A stretch of DNA of 64,000 nucleotides from Clostridium sp. CAG:628. GTDB lineage: Bacteria > Bacillota_I > Bacilli_A > RF39 > UBA660. The notes under the pieces are model-generated. The model ran no database searches. It worked only from the letters and a program-made list of their open reading frames with translations, and was not told the DNA's origin. Location: positions 1 to 64,000 of the forward strand of contig FR902240.1 in the NCBI GenBank assembly GCA_000438415.1. Direction: 5' to 3'. Position numbers and translations under genes: made by a program. Below, one piece after another: positions 8,801-19,034 of the stretch; position 1 is the first letter of the stretch; each line of letters begins with the position of its first letter.

Positions 8801-9495
8801 TATTTGATAGTGCAACTGAACAAGATATAGTTGATATGACTAAAGAAGCAGGACTAGACCCTGACTATAAGACTTGGTTATATGATGGACGTACTGGTGA
8901 AAAATTCCATAAACGTGTAAATGTCGGAGTCATGTACATGATTAAACTTAACCACATGGTTGATGATAAGATGCATGCAAGAAGCACTGGACCTTATAGT
9001 TTAGTAACACAACAACCTCTAGGTGGTAAAGCACAATTTGGTGGTCAAAGATTTGGTGAAATGGAAGTTTGGGCATTATATGCATATGGTGCTGCTCATA
9101 TCTTACAAGAAGTTCTAACAATTAAATCAGATGACGTAGTAGGACGTGTTAAAGTTTATGAACAACTTGTAAAAGGTAAACCAGTAGATCAAGCAGGAGT
9201 TCCAGAATCATTTAGAGTATTAATTAAAGAATTCCAAGCATTAGGTCTAGACATTAGTGTATTAACTAAAGATGGACTAAAAGATTTAAGAGAACTTGAA
9301 AGTGCTGAAGAAAGTGATGATGCTCCAGTATCAATAGAAGAAATTGATACAAATAGTAAAGAAGATTTCACAAGTGACTTTGATAAAGAAGACGAAGAAG
9401 ATGAAGAAGACTTCAATTTAGATGATGAAGAAAGTGATGACTTTGAACTTGATGATATGGAACTAGATGATGAAGAAGATATGGAGGGTGAATAA
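5881..9495 (+). CDS. rpoB: DNA-directed RNA polymerase subunit beta
   Basis: 1204 residues from a TTG start at 5881, preceded by a GGGGTG site. All beta-subunit blocks are present, including the rifampicin region near residues 456-485 ([20 protein letters not shown], then [12 protein letters not shown]), [17 protein letters not shown], and [15 protein letters not shown] in the C-terminal half. The position equal to E. coli His526 is Asp (codon 476, 7306-7308), a change known to give rifampicin resistance in other bacteria. The last ~50 residues form a very acidic Asp/Glu tail. It is followed by rpoC after two bases. Confidence 0.99.
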   Translation: MAYKVEKFGTKRERRNFSKLRNKFELSNLLEIQKDSFQKFLDEGIKEVFDDIFPVESFSGSLSLEFGDYTLEPPRYSVTESKERRVTYAAPLKVKARLFINETGEVKEQEVFLGDIPLMTENASFIVNGVERVINCQLVRSPSIYFKREIDKNGRNIITNEVIPSKGTWLEYELDARNIFYVRIDRTRKVTITTFLRALGLSSDDDILKVFGEDEILVNTLEKDSTKNTDEALIEIYEKLRPGEPATLDSSKNQLITRFFDKFRYDLAKVGRYKFNRKLNVMDRLLNNRIGEDIVVDGVTYIKKGEVVTKEKLEELKPIFENGYGVHEVKINEELDTYNKVQEVLVYANDGSDKLLKVIGNDQSIDTKRLTISDIYASVSYYINLHYGVGNYDEIDHLANRRVRQGGELIQNQFRVGIARMERVIRERMTTQDIDTVTPKTLINIRPVTAALKEFFGSSQLSKFMDQINPLAELYDKRKLSALGPGGLSRDRAGMEVRDVNSSHYGRICPVETPEGQNIGLITSLAGYAKLNEYGFIMTPYRKVVNGVLTDEIVYMTADEEESYYICPATIKVGENNAIMEDNVPVRFNRDNLVVSKDKVDFSDVSPSQIVSITTSCIPFLEHDDANRALMGANMQRQAVPLMKTEAPIVATGVEYYAANDSSAVVKTKIDGVVDYVDAKRIVVKNSKEKAEYQLMTFERSNAETCYTQRPIVHVGDKVKAGDIIADGPSTNDGEMSLGKNLTVAFMTYNGYNYEDAVILNERIVKDDVLTSVHVEMLEVEARDTKLGPEEFTRDIPNVSEEARKNLDKEGIIRIGTEVKENDILVGKITPKGVQELTSEEKLLHAIFGEKTREVRDTSLRVPHGSSGIVHDVQVFTKDNSDELPAGVIKIIRIYLIKKRKMQVGDKMSGRHGNKGVVSLVLPEEDMPYLPDGRTVDVILNPLGVPSRMNLGQILEVHLGMAAKTLGVHIATPVFDSATEQDIVDMTKEAGLDPDYKTWLYDGRTGEKFHKRVNVGVMYMIKLNHMVDDKMHARSTGPYSLVTQQPLGGKAQFGGQRFGEMEVWALYAYGAAHILQEVLTIKSDDVVGRVKVYEQLVKGKPVDQAGVPESFRVLIKEFQALGLDISVLTKDGLKDLRELESAEESDDAPVSIEEIDTNSKEDFTSDFDKEDEEDEEDFNLDDEESDDFELDDMELDDEEDMEGE

Positions 9496-9497
9496 TT

Positions 9498-12400
9498 ATG
9501 ATGGATGTTAATATGTTTGAAGGAATTAGAATTGGTATAGCTAGTCCTGATAAAATACGTTCATGGAGTTATGGAGAAGTTAAAAAGCCCGAAACTATTA
9601 ACTATAGAACACTTCGTCCTGAAAGAGATGGATTATTCTGTGAAAAAATTTTTGGACCAACAAAAGACTTTGAATGTGCTTGTGGTAAATATAAAAGATT
9701 AAGATATAAAAATGTAGTGTGTGATAGATGTGGAGTTGAAGTTACTCGTTCTAACGTAAGACGTGAAAGAATGGGACATATTGAACTTGCAACTCCAGTT
9801 GCACACATCTGGTATACTAAAGGAGTTCCTCCTAAAATAGGATTAGTACTAGATAAAAGTCCAAGAGATATAGAAGAAGTAATATACTTCGTTAGTTATA
9901 TAGTACTTGACCCAGGTAAGGCTCCACTTGAGAAAAAGCAAATCTTAAGTGATAAAGAATACCGTGCATATTATGAAAAATATGGTAACTCATTTAAAGT
10001 AGGAATGGGTGCAGAAGCAATTAAAACTTTACTTTGTGAAGTAGATCTTGAAAAAGAAAGAGATACTTTAAAGAAAGAAATAGATTCAAGTGTTGGACAA
10101 AAGAAATTAAGACTTGTTAAAAGACTTGACTGTATAGAAAGTTTCATCGAAAGTGGTAACCGTCCAGAATGGATGATACTAGATGTACTTCCAGTATTAC
10201 CTCCAGAATTAAGACCTATGTTACAACTTCCTGGTGGAAGATTTACAACAAGTGACTTAAATGACTTATATAGAAGAATTATAAATAGAAATAATCGTTT
10301 AAAGAAATTACTTGAACTAGGTGCACCTACAATAATCGTACAAAATGAAAAACGTATGTTACAAGAAGCAGTTGATGCATTAATAGATAATGGTAGACGT
10401 GGAAGAAGTGTAAGTGGCGTAGGAAATCGTCCATTAAAAAGTTTAAGTTCTATGCTAAAAGGTAAACAAGGAAGATTTAGACAAAACTTACTTGGTAAAC
10501 GTGTAGACTATTCAGGCCGTAGCGTTATCGCCGTTGGACCAACTCTAAAAATGTATGAATGCGGTGTACCAAAAGAAATGGCTCTAGAACTATTTAAACC
10601 ACATGTTATTCATGAAATAGTTGAAAGAGAACTTGCTCACAACATAAAAGGTGCTAAAAAATTAATTGATGCACAAGATGAAAGAATTTGGGATATTGTT
10701 GAAGATGTAATTCACGAACATCCAGTAATGTTAAATCGTGCACCTACACTTCACAGATTAGGTATTCAAGCATTTGAACCTAAACTAGTTGGTGGTAAAG
10801 CTATGAGACTACATCCTCTAGTATGTACAGCATTCAACGCTGACTTCGATGGAGACCAAATGGCTATACACGTTCCACTTAGTGAAGAAAGTCAAGCAGA
10901 AGCAAGACTATTAATGCTAGGTGCAAACAATATATTATCACCAAAAGATGGAAGTCCAATTGTTACTCCAGGACAAGATATGGTATTAGGTAACTATTAC
11001 TTAACTCTTGAAATTGCTGGACTTGAACATGAAGGTAAAGCATACAAAAATTCTAACGAAGCCTTAATGGATTATGAAAGAAGAAATATAACTTTACATA
11101 CAAGAATATGTATTCCTGCTAAAAGTTTTAAACATAAAGTATGGACAGATGAAAATACTGAAAAATATTTAGTAACTACACCTGGTAAAATTATATTTAA
11201 TGAAATACTTCCAGATGCATTTCCTTATGTAAATGAAGCAACAAAAGAAAACTTTGAAGGATTAACACCTGATAAATACTTCCTAGAAAAAGGAACTGAT
11301 TTAGTTAATGCTGTTAAAGATATGCCAGTGGTAAAAGGATTTGTAAAGAAGGACTTAGAAAACTTAATTGCGCAAATATTTAAGAGATTTAAAACAACTG
11401 AAACAAGTATATTCCTAGATAAGTTAAAGAATCAAGGATTTAAATATAGTACTTTATCTGGTATAACATTTAGTTTAAGTGATATTCCAGTATCAGATTA
11501 CAAAGAAAAGATTATAAGCGAAACACAAGATACAGTAAATAAAGTAAATAAACAATTTAATCGTGGATTAATAACTGATGAAGAAAGACATAGAAAAGTA
11601 GTTGATTTATGGCTTGCTGCTACTAAAGATGTACAAAAAGCCGTAATGGATGAAATGGATAGAGAAAAAGATAGTAACCCACTAGCAATGATATTTACAT
11701 CTAAAGCTCGTGGTAATGCTTCTCAATTAGGACAACTTAGTGGTATGCGTGGTATAATGGCTAAACCAGATGGTGAAGAAGTAGAAATTCCTATTACTGC
11801 ATCATTTAAAGAAGGTCTAGATGTTCAAGAGTTCTTCTTAAGTTCTCACGGATCACGTAAAGGTACAGCAGATACAGCACTTAAAACAGCTGATGCTGGT
11901 TACTTAACACGTAGACTTGTTGATGTTGTACAAGACTTAATAATAAAAGAAGAAGACTGTGGTACTATTCAAGGACTTGAAGTTAGTGCATTTGTAGATG
12001 ACAAGTCTGGTAGTGTACTAGAAAGTTTTGAAGAAAGAATAGTAGGAAGATTCACAAATCAAAAAGTAATAAATCCTGAAACTAAAGAATTGATTGTAGA
12101 TAAAGGAGAATTAATTACTGAACAAATAGCAAAAAAGATTATTAAAGCTGGAATTGAAAAGATAGAAATAAGAAGTGTCTTAACTTGTAAGACAGTTAAT
12201 GGATTATGTCAAAAATGTTATGGTAGAAACCTTGCAACTGGTAATGTAGTTGAAGTAGGTGAAGCAGTAGGTATTATGGCTGCACAAAGTATTGGTGAAC
12301 CTGGTACACAACTTACAATGCGTACATTCCATACTGGTGGTGTTGCAGGAGCAGATGATATAACTCAAGGTCTTCCTCGTGTAGAAGAATTATTTGAAGC

Positions 12401-13211
12401 AAGAATTCCAAAAGCTAAAGCTACTATTGCTGAAATAAGTGGTAAAGTAACTAAAATTCAAGAAGAAAAAGGTAAATACAAGATTTACATTACAAATGAT
12501 GTTGAAGTTAGAGAACATGTAACACTTTATAATGCTAAATTAAGAGTAGAAAAAGGACAAACTGTTGAAGCAGGTCAACCATTAACTGAAGGAAGTATAA
12601 GTCCTAAAGAATTACTTGCTGTAACAGATCCAACTACTGTTCAAGAATATATCTTAAGAGAAGTTCAAAAAGTTTATAAATCACAAGGTGTTGACGTTTC
12701 AGATAAACATATAGAAACTGTTGTAAAACGTATGATTAGTAAAATTCGTATTGTTGATGCTGGAGACACAGACTTTGTTGAAGGTACAAGTGTATCTCTA
12801 AGAGAATTTGGTGAAAGAAATAAACCATATATCTTAGAAGGTAAAATACCTGCAACTGGTAAGGCTGTAATGTTAGGTATAACAAAAGCAAGCCTAGAAA
12901 CAGATTCATTCCTAAGTGCTGCATCATTCCAAGAAACAACAAGAATATTAACAGATGCTGCAGTAAGAGGTAAAATTGATCACTTAAGCGGATTAAAAGA
13001 AAATGTTATCTTAGGTAAACTAATACCTGCAGGAACTGGTGCCAAACAATATAGAGACATCGAACTAGAACTTCAAAAAGAATTCTTAAGTGATGATCCA
13101 ACTGAAGCTTTAGAAGAAACATTTATGGCTGAAACAGAAAATAAGACTGATGAAGTAATAGATGAAGTTAACGAAGAAGCTAAAGAAGAAATACTAAGTG
13201 AAGAAGAGTAA
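9498..13211 (+). CDS. rpoC: DNA-directed RNA polymerase subunit beta'
   Basis: 1237 residues. The N-terminal zinc site [20 protein letters not shown], the catalytic [11 protein letters not shown]g-binding loop, the bridge-helix region, the second cysteine cluster ([15 protein letters not shown]) and [20 protein letters not shown] are all intact. The end is a short acidic tail. It lies two bases after the rpoB stop, so the two are cotranscribed, and an intrinsic terminator overlaps its last codons. In Bacillus the str operon follows directly; here it lies about 32 kb away. Confidence 0.99.
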   Translation: MMDVNMFEGIRIGIASPDKIRSWSYGEVKKPETINYRTLRPERDGLFCEKIFGPTKDFECACGKYKRLRYKNVVCDRCGVEVTRSNVRRERMGHIELATPVAHIWYTKGVPPKIGLVLDKSPRDIEEVIYFVSYIVLDPGKAPLEKKQILSDKEYRAYYEKYGNSFKVGMGAEAIKTLLCEVDLEKERDTLKKEIDSSVGQKKLRLVKRLDCIESFIESGNRPEWMILDVLPVLPPELRPMLQLPGGRFTTSDLNDLYRRIINRNNRLKKLLELGAPTIIVQNEKRMLQEAVDALIDNGRRGRSVSGVGNRPLKSLSSMLKGKQGRFRQNLLGKRVDYSGRSVIAVGPTLKMYECGVPKEMALELFKPHVIHEIVERELAHNIKGAKKLIDAQDERIWDIVEDVIHEHPVMLNRAPTLHRLGIQAFEPKLVGGKAMRLHPLVCTAFNADFDGDQMAIHVPLSEESQAEARLLMLGANNILSPKDGSPIVTPGQDMVLGNYYLTLEIAGLEHEGKAYKNSNEALMDYERRNITLHTRICIPAKSFKHKVWTDENTEKYLVTTPGKIIFNEILPDAFPYVNEATKENFEGLTPDKYFLEKGTDLVNAVKDMPVVKGFVKKDLENLIAQIFKRFKTTETSIFLDKLKNQGFKYSTLSGITFSLSDIPVSDYKEKIISETQDTVNKVNKQFNRGLITDEERHRKVVDLWLAATKDVQKAVMDEMDREKDSNPLAMIFTSKARGNASQLGQLSGMRGIMAKPDGEEVEIPITASFKEGLDVQEFFLSSHGSRKGTADTALKTADAGYLTRRLVDVVQDLIIKEEDCGTIQGLEVSAFVDDKSGSVLESFEERIVGRFTNQKVINPETKELIVDKGELITEQIAKKIIKAGIEKIEIRSVLTCKTVNGLCQKCYGRNLATGNVVEVGEAVGIMAAQSIGEPGTQLTMRTFHTGGVAGADDITQGLPRVEELFEARIPKAKATIAEISGKVTKIQEEKGKYKIYITNDVEVREHVTLYNAKLRVEKGQTVEAGQPLTEGSISPKELLAVTDPTTVQEYILREVQKVYKSQGVDVSDKHIETVVKRMISKIRIVDAGDTDFVEGTSVSLREFGERNKPYILEGKIPATGKAVMLGITKASLETDSFLSAASFQETTRILTDAAVRGKIDHLSGLKENVILGKLIPAGTGAKQYRDIELELQKEFLSDDPTEALEETFMAETENKTDEVIDEVNEEAKEEILSEEE

Positions 13212-13227
13212 AATCTTCTTCATTTTT
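13200..13227 (+). terminator. Intrinsic terminator after rpoC
   Basis: Stem gaagaag/cttcttc overlapping the last rpoC codons, followed by a T-run. Confidence 0.8.
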
Positions 13228-13404
13228 AATTGTATATTGAATTATTAATTATTTTTTAAGAGCCCATTAACTTAAATGTGTCTAACGAATAATTTACTTC
13301 TATTTTTTGTATATATTTGTATATAAATAAATGTAAAGTAAATAATATAACTATAGAAAAACTTAATGTTTTCTAGTAAAATTATTACTATAGGAGATGG
13401 TTTT

Positions 13405-14175
13405 ATGAAATTAGAAGGAAAAGTTGCAGTTGTAACAGGTGGTTATAAAGGAATTGGAAGAGGTATTACTGATACATTTGTTAAATATGGTGCTAAAGTA
13501 ATTGTACTTGATTATGATGAGTCTGTTCTTAGTATGGAAAATGATAATGTTTTACCATTTGTGGTTGATATAAGAGATAAAGAAAGTGTAGAAAATGCAG
13601 TTAAAAAAGGAGTAGAAAAGTTTGGAAAACTAAGTATTATTGTTAATAATGCAGGAATTTGTAAATTATTTAGTTTTGAAGAAATGACTGATGACATTAG
13701 AAACTTACACTTTGGAATAAATATAAATGGAGTATGGAACACAACCAAAATATGTTTAAGTTACATGAAAAAAGAAGAAGGTAGTTCTATAATAAACATG
13801 AGTAGTGTAACTGGTCCGATGGTCTCTGATCCAGGAGAAGTTGCTTATGCAACCAGTAAAGCCGCTGTTTTAGGGTTTACTAAAAGTTTAGCTGCTGATT
13901 TAGCAAAATATAGTGTTCGTGTGAACTGTATTATGCCTGGTTATATTTTAACGCCTATGGTAAATGGTATGTCAGAAGAAACTGATAAAGAAAATCCAAG
14001 AGAAGTTATAGATAGTATTGCAGCTGCTATCCCATTAAAAAGACTTGGTTTACCAGAAGAAGTAGGGGAACTAGCATCTTTCCTAGCAAGTAGTGAAGCA
14101 AGTTATATAACTGGACAAGGAATAGTAATAGATGGAGGAAGTACTCTTCCTGAAACTTCAAGTATGGGGGTATAG
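13405..14175 (+). CDS. Short-chain dehydrogenase/reductase (SDR)
   Basis: 256 residues from the ATG at 13405, which follows an AGGAGATGG site; an in-frame ATG at 13366 lacks one. Classical SDR signatures are visible: TGGYKGIGRG near residue 12, NNAGI, a Ser in the SSVTG strand, YATSKAAV as the catalytic Tyr-x-x-x-Lys, and PGYILTPM. The C-terminal SYITGQGIVIDGG is shared with FabG and sugar/polyol dehydrogenases. The substrate is unknown. It stands alone between terminators, so no pathway context helps. It is not closely similar to the SDR at 1718-2443. Confidence 0.88.
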   Translation: MKLEGKVAVVTGGYKGIGRGITDTFVKYGAKVIVLDYDESVLSMENDNVLPFVVDIRDKESVENAVKKGVEKFGKLSIIVNNAGICKLFSFEEMTDDIRNLHFGININGVWNTTKICLSYMKKEEGSSIINMSSVTGPMVSDPGEVAYATSKAAVLGFTKSLAADLAKYSVRVNCIMPGYILTPMVNGMSEETDKENPREVIDSIAAAIPLKRLGLPEEVGELASFLASSEASYITGQGIVIDGGSTLPETSSMGV

Positions 14176-14199
14176 TAACTTTAAATAGTTACTTTTTTT
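14174..14199 (+). terminator. Intrinsic terminator after SDR gene
   Basis: A 7-bp stem agtaact/agttact followed by seven T. Confidence 0.88.
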
Positions 14200-14254
14200 A
14201 TGCATATTAAACTTTTAATAACATATAGTTAAATGAAAATAAAGGAGTGAATAT

Positions 14255-15727
14255 ATGGATAAAAAGGAAATATTAGAGAGTATAAGTAATAAAGGTAATG
14301 GAGAAATATACCTAGGAGTAGTAGGTGCAGTAAGAACTGGTAAAAGTACATTTATCAAGAAAGTAATTGAAACACTTGTTGTACCTTATGTAACGGATGA
14401 AAGTGAAAAGAAAAGATGCATGGATGAAATACCACAAACTTCAGGTGGGAAACAAATAATGACCGTTGAACCAAAGTTTGTTCCATCAAGTGGTGCTAAC
14501 ATAAAAATAGAAGAATTTACAACAAATTTCAAACTAATTGATTGTGTCGGATTTGTAACACCAGAAAGTATTGGCTACACTGACCCAGATGGACATGAAA
14601 GAATGATTAAAACCCCATGGTTTACAGAAGACTTACCATTTGTAGAAGCAGCTACTATCGGAACAGAAAAAGTAATTAAAGACCACAGCACTATAGGAAT
14701 AGTTGTAACAACTGATGGAAGTATCTTAGATATGGGAAGAAACAACTATGTAAATGCTGAAGAAAAAGTAGTTAATGAATTAAAAAACATTAATAAACCA
14801 TTCATAATAATAATGAATTCAATTCATCCAAACAGTCCTGAAACAAGAGACTTAACTAACGAACTTAAAACTAAATACGATGTACCAGTAATACCTATTA
14901 GTGTAACAGATATGACAGAAAAAGATATCATTTACATTCTAAAAGAGGCTTTATATGAGTTCCCAGTTGAAGACATAGAAGTAAACATTCCAGACTGGGT
15001 AGAAGTACTAAATAAGGATAATGAAATCAAAAAAACTTACATCAGTGCGATGAAAGAATGTGTAACAAGTGTAGATAAACTAAGAGACATTGATAACATA
15101 AATTTAAATTTTGAACAAAAAGACATCATAAGTAATGCATACATTTCAAACCTTAACACAAATACAGGAAGTGTAACAATAACTCTAGAAGCACCTGAAG
15201 AATTATTTGATGAAGTACTTAAAGAAACAATGGGAGTAAGTATTACAAAAAAGAGTGACTTATTAAGAGTATTTATTGACTACAAAGAAGGTAAAAGTGA
15301 GTATGAAAGTATTAAGTCTGCTTTAAAACAAGTTTACACTACAGGTTATGGTATAGTGTTCCCAAAACTAGAAGATATGAAATTGGAAACACCTGAAATA
15401 ATCAAACAATCAGGAAGATATGGTGTAAAACTAAAAGCATTAGGTAGTTCAATTCATATGATAAAAGTAGATGTAGAAAGTACTTTTGAACCAATAATAG
15501 GTACAGAAATGCAAAGTAAAGAACTTATTGATAACTTAATGAAAGATAAAAATAACGAAAGCATATGGAAAAGTGAAATATTTGGAAGAAGTTTGGAAGT
15601 AATTGTTCAAGAAGGAATACAAGCAAAATTAAATATGGTACCAGAAAGTGTTAGATATAAACTAGGTACTACTATAACAAAAATTGTAAATAAAGGAAGT
15701 AATAACTTAATAGCTATTGTATTATAA
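14255..15727 (+). CDS. spoIVA: Stage IV sporulation protein A (coat morphogenetic ATPase)
   Basis: 490 residues, the usual SpoIVA length. The Walker A motif GAVRTGKSTF is near residue 23. The stretch KLIDCVGFVTP supplies the switch/Walker B region, and the conserved TPWFTEDLPFVEAATIGT block follows. SpoIVA polymerises on ATP hydrolysis around the forespore to form the coat basement layer and is largely restricted to endospore formers. The gene pair spoIVA...hup is conserved in Bacilli. Its presence suggests this organism sporulates, although no other sporulation-specific gene is in the window. Confidence 0.96.
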   Translation: MDKKEILESISNKGNGEIYLGVVGAVRTGKSTFIKKVIETLVVPYVTDESEKKRCMDEIPQTSGGKQIMTVEPKFVPSSGANIKIEEFTTNFKLIDCVGFVTPESIGYTDPDGHERMIKTPWFTEDLPFVEAATIGTEKVIKDHSTIGIVVTTDGSILDMGRNNYVNAEEKVVNELKNINKPFIIIMNSIHPNSPETRDLTNELKTKYDVPVIPISVTDMTEKDIIYILKEALYEFPVEDIEVNIPDWVEVLNKDNEIKKTYISAMKECVTSVDKLRDIDNINLNFEQKDIISNAYISNLNTNTGSVTITLEAPEELFDEVLKETMGVSITKKSDLLRVFIDYKEGKSEYESIKSALKQVYTTGYGIVFPKLEDMKLETPEIIKQSGRYGVKLKALGSSIHMIKVDVESTFEPIIGTEMQSKELIDNLMKDKNNESIWKSEIFGRSLEVIVQEGIQAKLNMVPESVRYKLGTTITKIVNKGSNNLIAIVL

Positions 15728-15766
15728 TAATTTTTTCTATATAATTATATCAGGAGGTGTGATTTT

Positions 15767-16177
15767 ATGGGATTAGACTACGAATATTACGATATGATGG
15801 ATAGTGGATTTGGTATTTCTAGTAGTTCAACAACTTGGATGATAGTAGCATTTATCTTAGCAGTAGTTGGAGGTATACTAACTTACTTCTTATTCCTAAA
15901 AAAAGATAATAATAATAAATTCACTGGGTTTGTAAACTACTTATATGAATTCTTATCTTTCAAAAAGATGTGGTTAGAAACTATATTAAAAGTATCTTAT
16001 TTAATACTTACAATATATATAACACTTATGTCTTTTGAACTAATTGGTAAAAGTTTTATAGCATTCTTACTAACTTTAGTATTCGGAAATATCATATTAA
16101 GAGTAGTATATGAGTTATCACTTATATTACTAACAATATGTAGGAACACAACTGAAATTAACAAAAAACTTAAATAG
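15767..16177 (+). CDS. Membrane protein, DUF4282-like
   Basis: 136 residues behind an AGGAGGTG site, 39 nt after spoIVA. One hydrophobic segment lies at residues ~24-43. A second hydrophobic hairpin at ~75-125 follows the positively charged KKDNNNKF linker. The latter half (FKKMWLETILKVSYLIL, then LRVVYELSLILLTI) resembles DUF4282 proteins, small bacterial membrane proteins of unknown role. Cotranscription with spoIVA is likely, but a sporulation role would be speculation. Confidence 0.65.
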   Translation: MGLDYEYYDMMDSGFGISSSSTTWMIVAFILAVVGGILTYFLFLKKDNNNKFTGFVNYLYEFLSFKKMWLETILKVSYLILTIYITLMSFELIGKSFIAFLLTLVFGNIILRVVYELSLILLTICRNTTEINKKLK

Positions 16178-16201
16178 AAAATGTAAATTATACATTTTCT
16201 A
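16175..16201 (+). terminator. Hairpin after membrane protein gene
   Basis: An 11-bp perfect inverted repeat tagaaaatgta/tacattttcta at the stop codon. The following T-run is weak, so termination may be partial. Confidence 0.5.
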
Positions 16202-16264
16202 TTATTCTTTGTACAATAGAAAATACTAAATAATAAAAAAATTAAGAAAATAATAAAAATCTAT

Positions 16265-16292
16265 TTGCAAATTTTAAATTTTATAGTAAAAT
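16265..16292 (+). promoter_or_regulatory. Promoter of hup
   Basis: TTGCAA at 16265-16270, a 16-nt spacer, and TAAAAT at 16287-16292. Confidence 0.55.
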
Positions 16293-16348
16293 GAAGATGT
16301 AAGCATAAATATGTGCTTAGTAAAAAAATTTAAATGGAGGTAAATAAT

Positions 16349-16621
16349 ATGACTAAAAATGAATTAGTAGAATTCATCGCAGCAAAAGCTGGTTTAACAA
16401 AAGCAGATGCTAATCGTGCTTTAGAAGCAACTTTAGAAGGAATTCAAACTGGTTTAAAGAAAGAAGGAAAAGTTACTTTAGTAGGATTTGGTACATTCAG
16501 TGCTAAGAAAAGAGCTGCTAGAGAAGGAATTAATCCTTTAACTAAACAACCATTAAAAATAGCTGCTAAAACTGTTGCTAGTTTTAAAGCTGGAAGCAAA
16601 CTTAAAGATGCTTTAAATTAA
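16349..16621 (+). CDS. hup: DNA-binding protein HU
   Basis: 90 residues from the ATG at 16349 after ATGGAGG; the longer frame's ATG overlaps that site. The HU/IHF fold is clear: MTKNELVEFIAAKAGLTKAD, GFGTFSAKKRAAREGINPLT (the DNA-binding beta arms with the conserved proline turn), and KTVASFKAGSKLKDALN. It is a nucleoid protein that bends and compacts DNA as a homodimer. The location downstream of spoIVA matches hbs in Bacillus. Confidence 0.97.
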   Translation: MTKNELVEFIAAKAGLTKADANRALEATLEGIQTGLKKEGKVTLVGFGTFSAKKRAAREGINPLTKQPLKIAAKTVASFKAGSKLKDALN

Positions 16622-16647
16622 GAAAAGTCTTTTTGACTTTTTTTTTA
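16622..16647 (+). terminator. Intrinsic terminator after hup
   Basis: Stem aaaagtc/gacttttt with a tttt loop and a nine-T tail. Confidence 0.8.
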
Positions 16648-16661
16648 GTCATTAATTAATT

Positions 16662-17753
16662 ATGAAAAAGGAAATATTAAGTGTTTTAAATAAAATTGAA
16701 AATAATGGTTTTGTAGCATACATAGTAGGTGGGTATGTAAGAGACTACTTACTAAAGTTACCTTTAACAGACGTGGATATAATTACAAATGCAACACCAA
16801 AAGACTTGAGTGAAATATTTGATAATATTAAAAAAACTTATATAGAATATGGTTCAGTTAAATTATATATAAATAATCAAATAATAGATATAACTAGTAT
16901 GAGAAAAGATTTATTATATAAAAATAATAAACCAGTTGAAATAGAATATACTAATGATGTTGAAAGTGATTTAAAAAGAAGAGACTTTAAAATGAACACA
17001 CTTCTAATGGACAAAGATGGTAATATAATTGATTTATTAGGTGGAAAACTAGATATATATAATAAAATAATCACACCAGTAAACGAAGTTAGTACGTTAT
17101 TTATGGAAGATAAAACACGTGTTTTAAGAGCAGTTAGATTTATGACTACACTAAATATGCAGCTAGATGCAAGTATCTTAAACTATATAATAAATAATAA
17201 AGAAGTATTTACAAAGATAAGTAATACCAAAATAAAAAGTGAATTAGATAAAATATTTAAATCTAAAAGAAGTGGTAAATTTATCTCATTCATAAAACAA
17301 TACAACTTAGAAGAATATATTGGTATTATACCTACTAACAAATTTAAAAGTACTCACACATTAGTGTCAAGTTATGCAGAGCTTAAAATAACTAGAAACT
17401 TACCATTTACTAAGTATGAAAAAGAAAGTATTTCTAAAATAAAAAAACTAATAGAAAAAAAATCATTAACAAAATGGGATATCTATAAAAATGGTTTATA
17501 TATAAGTATGTGTGCTTCTGAAGTACTAGGTATTTCAAAAAAAGAAATAAATTTAATATATACTAACTTACCAATTAATAGTATAATAGATATTGATTTA
17601 AAACCAGAAGAAATATGTTCATATTTAAATATTGAACCTAACTATCTTTTAGGAAAAATCTTACATAACTTAGAGTACGACATAATAATGAATAATGTAC
17701 CTAATAAAAAAGAAATATTATTAGAAAGGATAAGTGATTATATAAATGAATGA
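16662..17753 (+). CDS. cca: CCA-adding tRNA nucleotidyltransferase (class II)
   Basis: 363 residues. The N-terminal head has GGYVRDYLLK and the metal-binding DVDIITNATP motif (DxD), then the RRDFKMNTL motif near residue 107 and EDKTRVLRAVRF, all class II CCA/poly(A) polymerase signatures. It is somewhat shorter than the Bacillus enzyme (~397). It repairs or adds 3' CCA to tRNAs; the three tRNA genes in this window all encode CCA, so here the role may be mainly repair. No clear Shine-Dalgarno site precedes the ATG. The end overlaps dnaD by 8 nt. Confidence 0.93.
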   Translation: MKKEILSVLNKIENNGFVAYIVGGYVRDYLLKLPLTDVDIITNATPKDLSEIFDNIKKTYIEYGSVKLYINNQIIDITSMRKDLLYKNNKPVEIEYTNDVESDLKRRDFKMNTLLMDKDGNIIDLLGGKLDIYNKIITPVNEVSTLFMEDKTRVLRAVRFMTTLNMQLDASILNYIINNKEVFTKISNTKIKSELDKIFKSKRSGKFISFIKQYNLEEYIGIIPTNKFKSTHTLVSSYAELKITRNLPFTKYEKESISKIKKLIEKKSLTKWDIYKNGLYISMCASEVLGISKKEINLIYTNLPINSIIDIDLKPEEICSYLNIEPNYLLGKILHNLEYDIIMNNVPNKKEILLERISDYINE

Positions 17754-18339
17754 TATAAAAAAAGAATTTCTAAAAAAAGACTTTATAATAAATACAAACA
17801 TAGTAAAAACAATTTCTAATTTAGACATAACTATAAAAGAATTTATGTTACTTTTGTATTTTATAAATATAAATAACTCGTTAGACTTAAAAAATATAAA
17901 AGATAAAATAGGACTTAATGATGAAGATATACTTAATACTTATAGTAGTCTTTTAACAAAGAAATTAATAAGTGTTAGCCTAGTTAAAACAAATGGTTTA
18001 TCAAGCGAAGAAATAAATCTAGATATGTTTTATGATAAACTTATAATGAACACTAAAACTGAAGAAGTAAGTACTGATATATATTCTAAGTTTGAAAGTG
18101 AGTTTGGTAGAGTTTTAAGTCCAATAGAATACGAAACAATAAATAGATGGCTAAGTAGTGGTGTAAAAGAGGATTTAATATTAAGTGCGCTTAAAGAAGC
18201 AGTAGTAAGTGGTGCATGTAATTTAAGATATATAGATAAAATAATATATTCTTGGACTAAAAAAGGAAAATCTGAAGAAAAAGAAGATTATCAAGAACTT
18301 TTTGATTATGACTGGTTAGGAGACGAAAGTGAAGAGTAG
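17746..18339 (+). CDS. dnaD: DNA replication protein DnaD (primosome)
   Basis: 197 residues. An N-terminal winged-helix region is followed by a DnaB_2/DnaD C-terminal domain, recognisable from YETINRWLSSGVKEDLILSA, then NLRYIDKIIYSW. DnaD acts with DnaB/DnaI in loading the replicative helicase in low-GC Gram-positives. It overlaps both cca and nth; dnaD-nth adjacency is conserved in Bacilli. Confidence 0.88.
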   Translation: MNDIKKEFLKKDFIINTNIVKTISNLDITIKEFMLLLYFININNSLDLKNIKDKIGLNDEDILNTYSSLLTKKLISVSLVKTNGLSSEEINLDMFYDKLIMNTKTEEVSTDIYSKFESEFGRVLSPIEYETINRWLSSGVKEDLILSALKEAVVSGACNLRYIDKIIYSWTKKGKSEEKEDYQELFDYDWLGDESEE

Positions 18340-18973
18340 TTTTATATTGAGTGAGTTAGAAAAACTTTTTCCAAATCCTAAATGTGAACTAACTTACAAC
18401 AAAGATTATGAATTACTATTAAAAACCATGTTAAGTGCGCAAACTACAGATAAACGAGTAAATATGGTAACTGACCCATTATTTAAAAAATATGATAGTT
18501 TAGAAAAACTAAGTACTTTATCACTTACCGAAGTAGAAAACTACATTAAAAGTATTGGAATGTATAAAACAAAAGCAAAAAACTTTGTTAGTATAGTAAG
18601 TAGTTTATTACCTTTAGGTTATGTTCCTTGTGATAGAACATTCTTAGAAAGTTTAAAAGGAGTAGGTAGAAAAACAACTAACGTAGTTTTATCTAACTTA
18701 TATAATATACCTTGTATAGCAGTAGATACTCATGTACATAGAACTAGTATAAGACTAGGTCTTGTTAAAGAGAATGATTCAGTCTTAGAAACAGAAGAAA
18801 AACTTATGAAGAAATTTCCAAAAGAGAGTTATTCCAACTTGCATCACTCATTAGTATTATTTGGTAGATACATCTGTAAAAGCAAAAATCCTAGTTGTAA
18901 TATTTGTCCCTTTAAAGAAAATTGTAAGTATTATAAATGTGTTAACCAAAAAAATCAAACTTTTTCCAGTTAA
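18329..18973 (+). CDS. nth: Endonuclease III (DNA glycosylase/AP lyase)
   Basis: 214 residues. The helix-hairpin-helix LKGVGRKTTNVVLSNLY contains the catalytic Lys, and the catalytic Asp is in AVDTHVHR. The C-terminal cysteines CKSKNPSCNICPFKENC hold the [4Fe-4S] cluster (C-x6-C-x2-C-x5-C). It removes oxidised pyrimidines in base excision repair. It starts 11 nt inside dnaD, so it is translationally coupled. Confidence 0.96.
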   Translation: MKSSFILSELEKLFPNPKCELTYNKDYELLLKTMLSAQTTDKRVNMVTDPLFKKYDSLEKLSTLSLTEVENYIKSIGMYKTKAKNFVSIVSSLLPLGYVPCDRTFLESLKGVGRKTTNVVLSNLYNIPCIAVDTHVHRTSIRLGLVKENDSVLETEEKLMKKFPKESYSNLHHSLVLFGRYICKSKNPSCNICPFKENCKYYKCVNQKNQTFSS

Positions 18974-18977
18974 CACT

Positions 18978-19005
18978 TTTACTTTTTTAAAATATTTGGT
19001 ATAAT
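18978..19005 (+). promoter_or_regulatory. Promoter of ftsA-ftsZ
   Basis: TTTACT at 18978-18983, a 16-nt spacer (17 if TTTTAC is used), and a consensus TATAAT at 19000-19005, 30 nt before the ftsA ATG. Confidence 0.7.
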
Positions 19006-19034
19006 TACATTTAGAAAGTATATAGGGAGAGTTT

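Noticed and set aside
6588..9416. Several minus-strand ORFs inside rpoB
   Set aside because: Serine-rich shadows of acidic and Lys/Glu-rich coding sequence; no starts with ribosome-binding sites.
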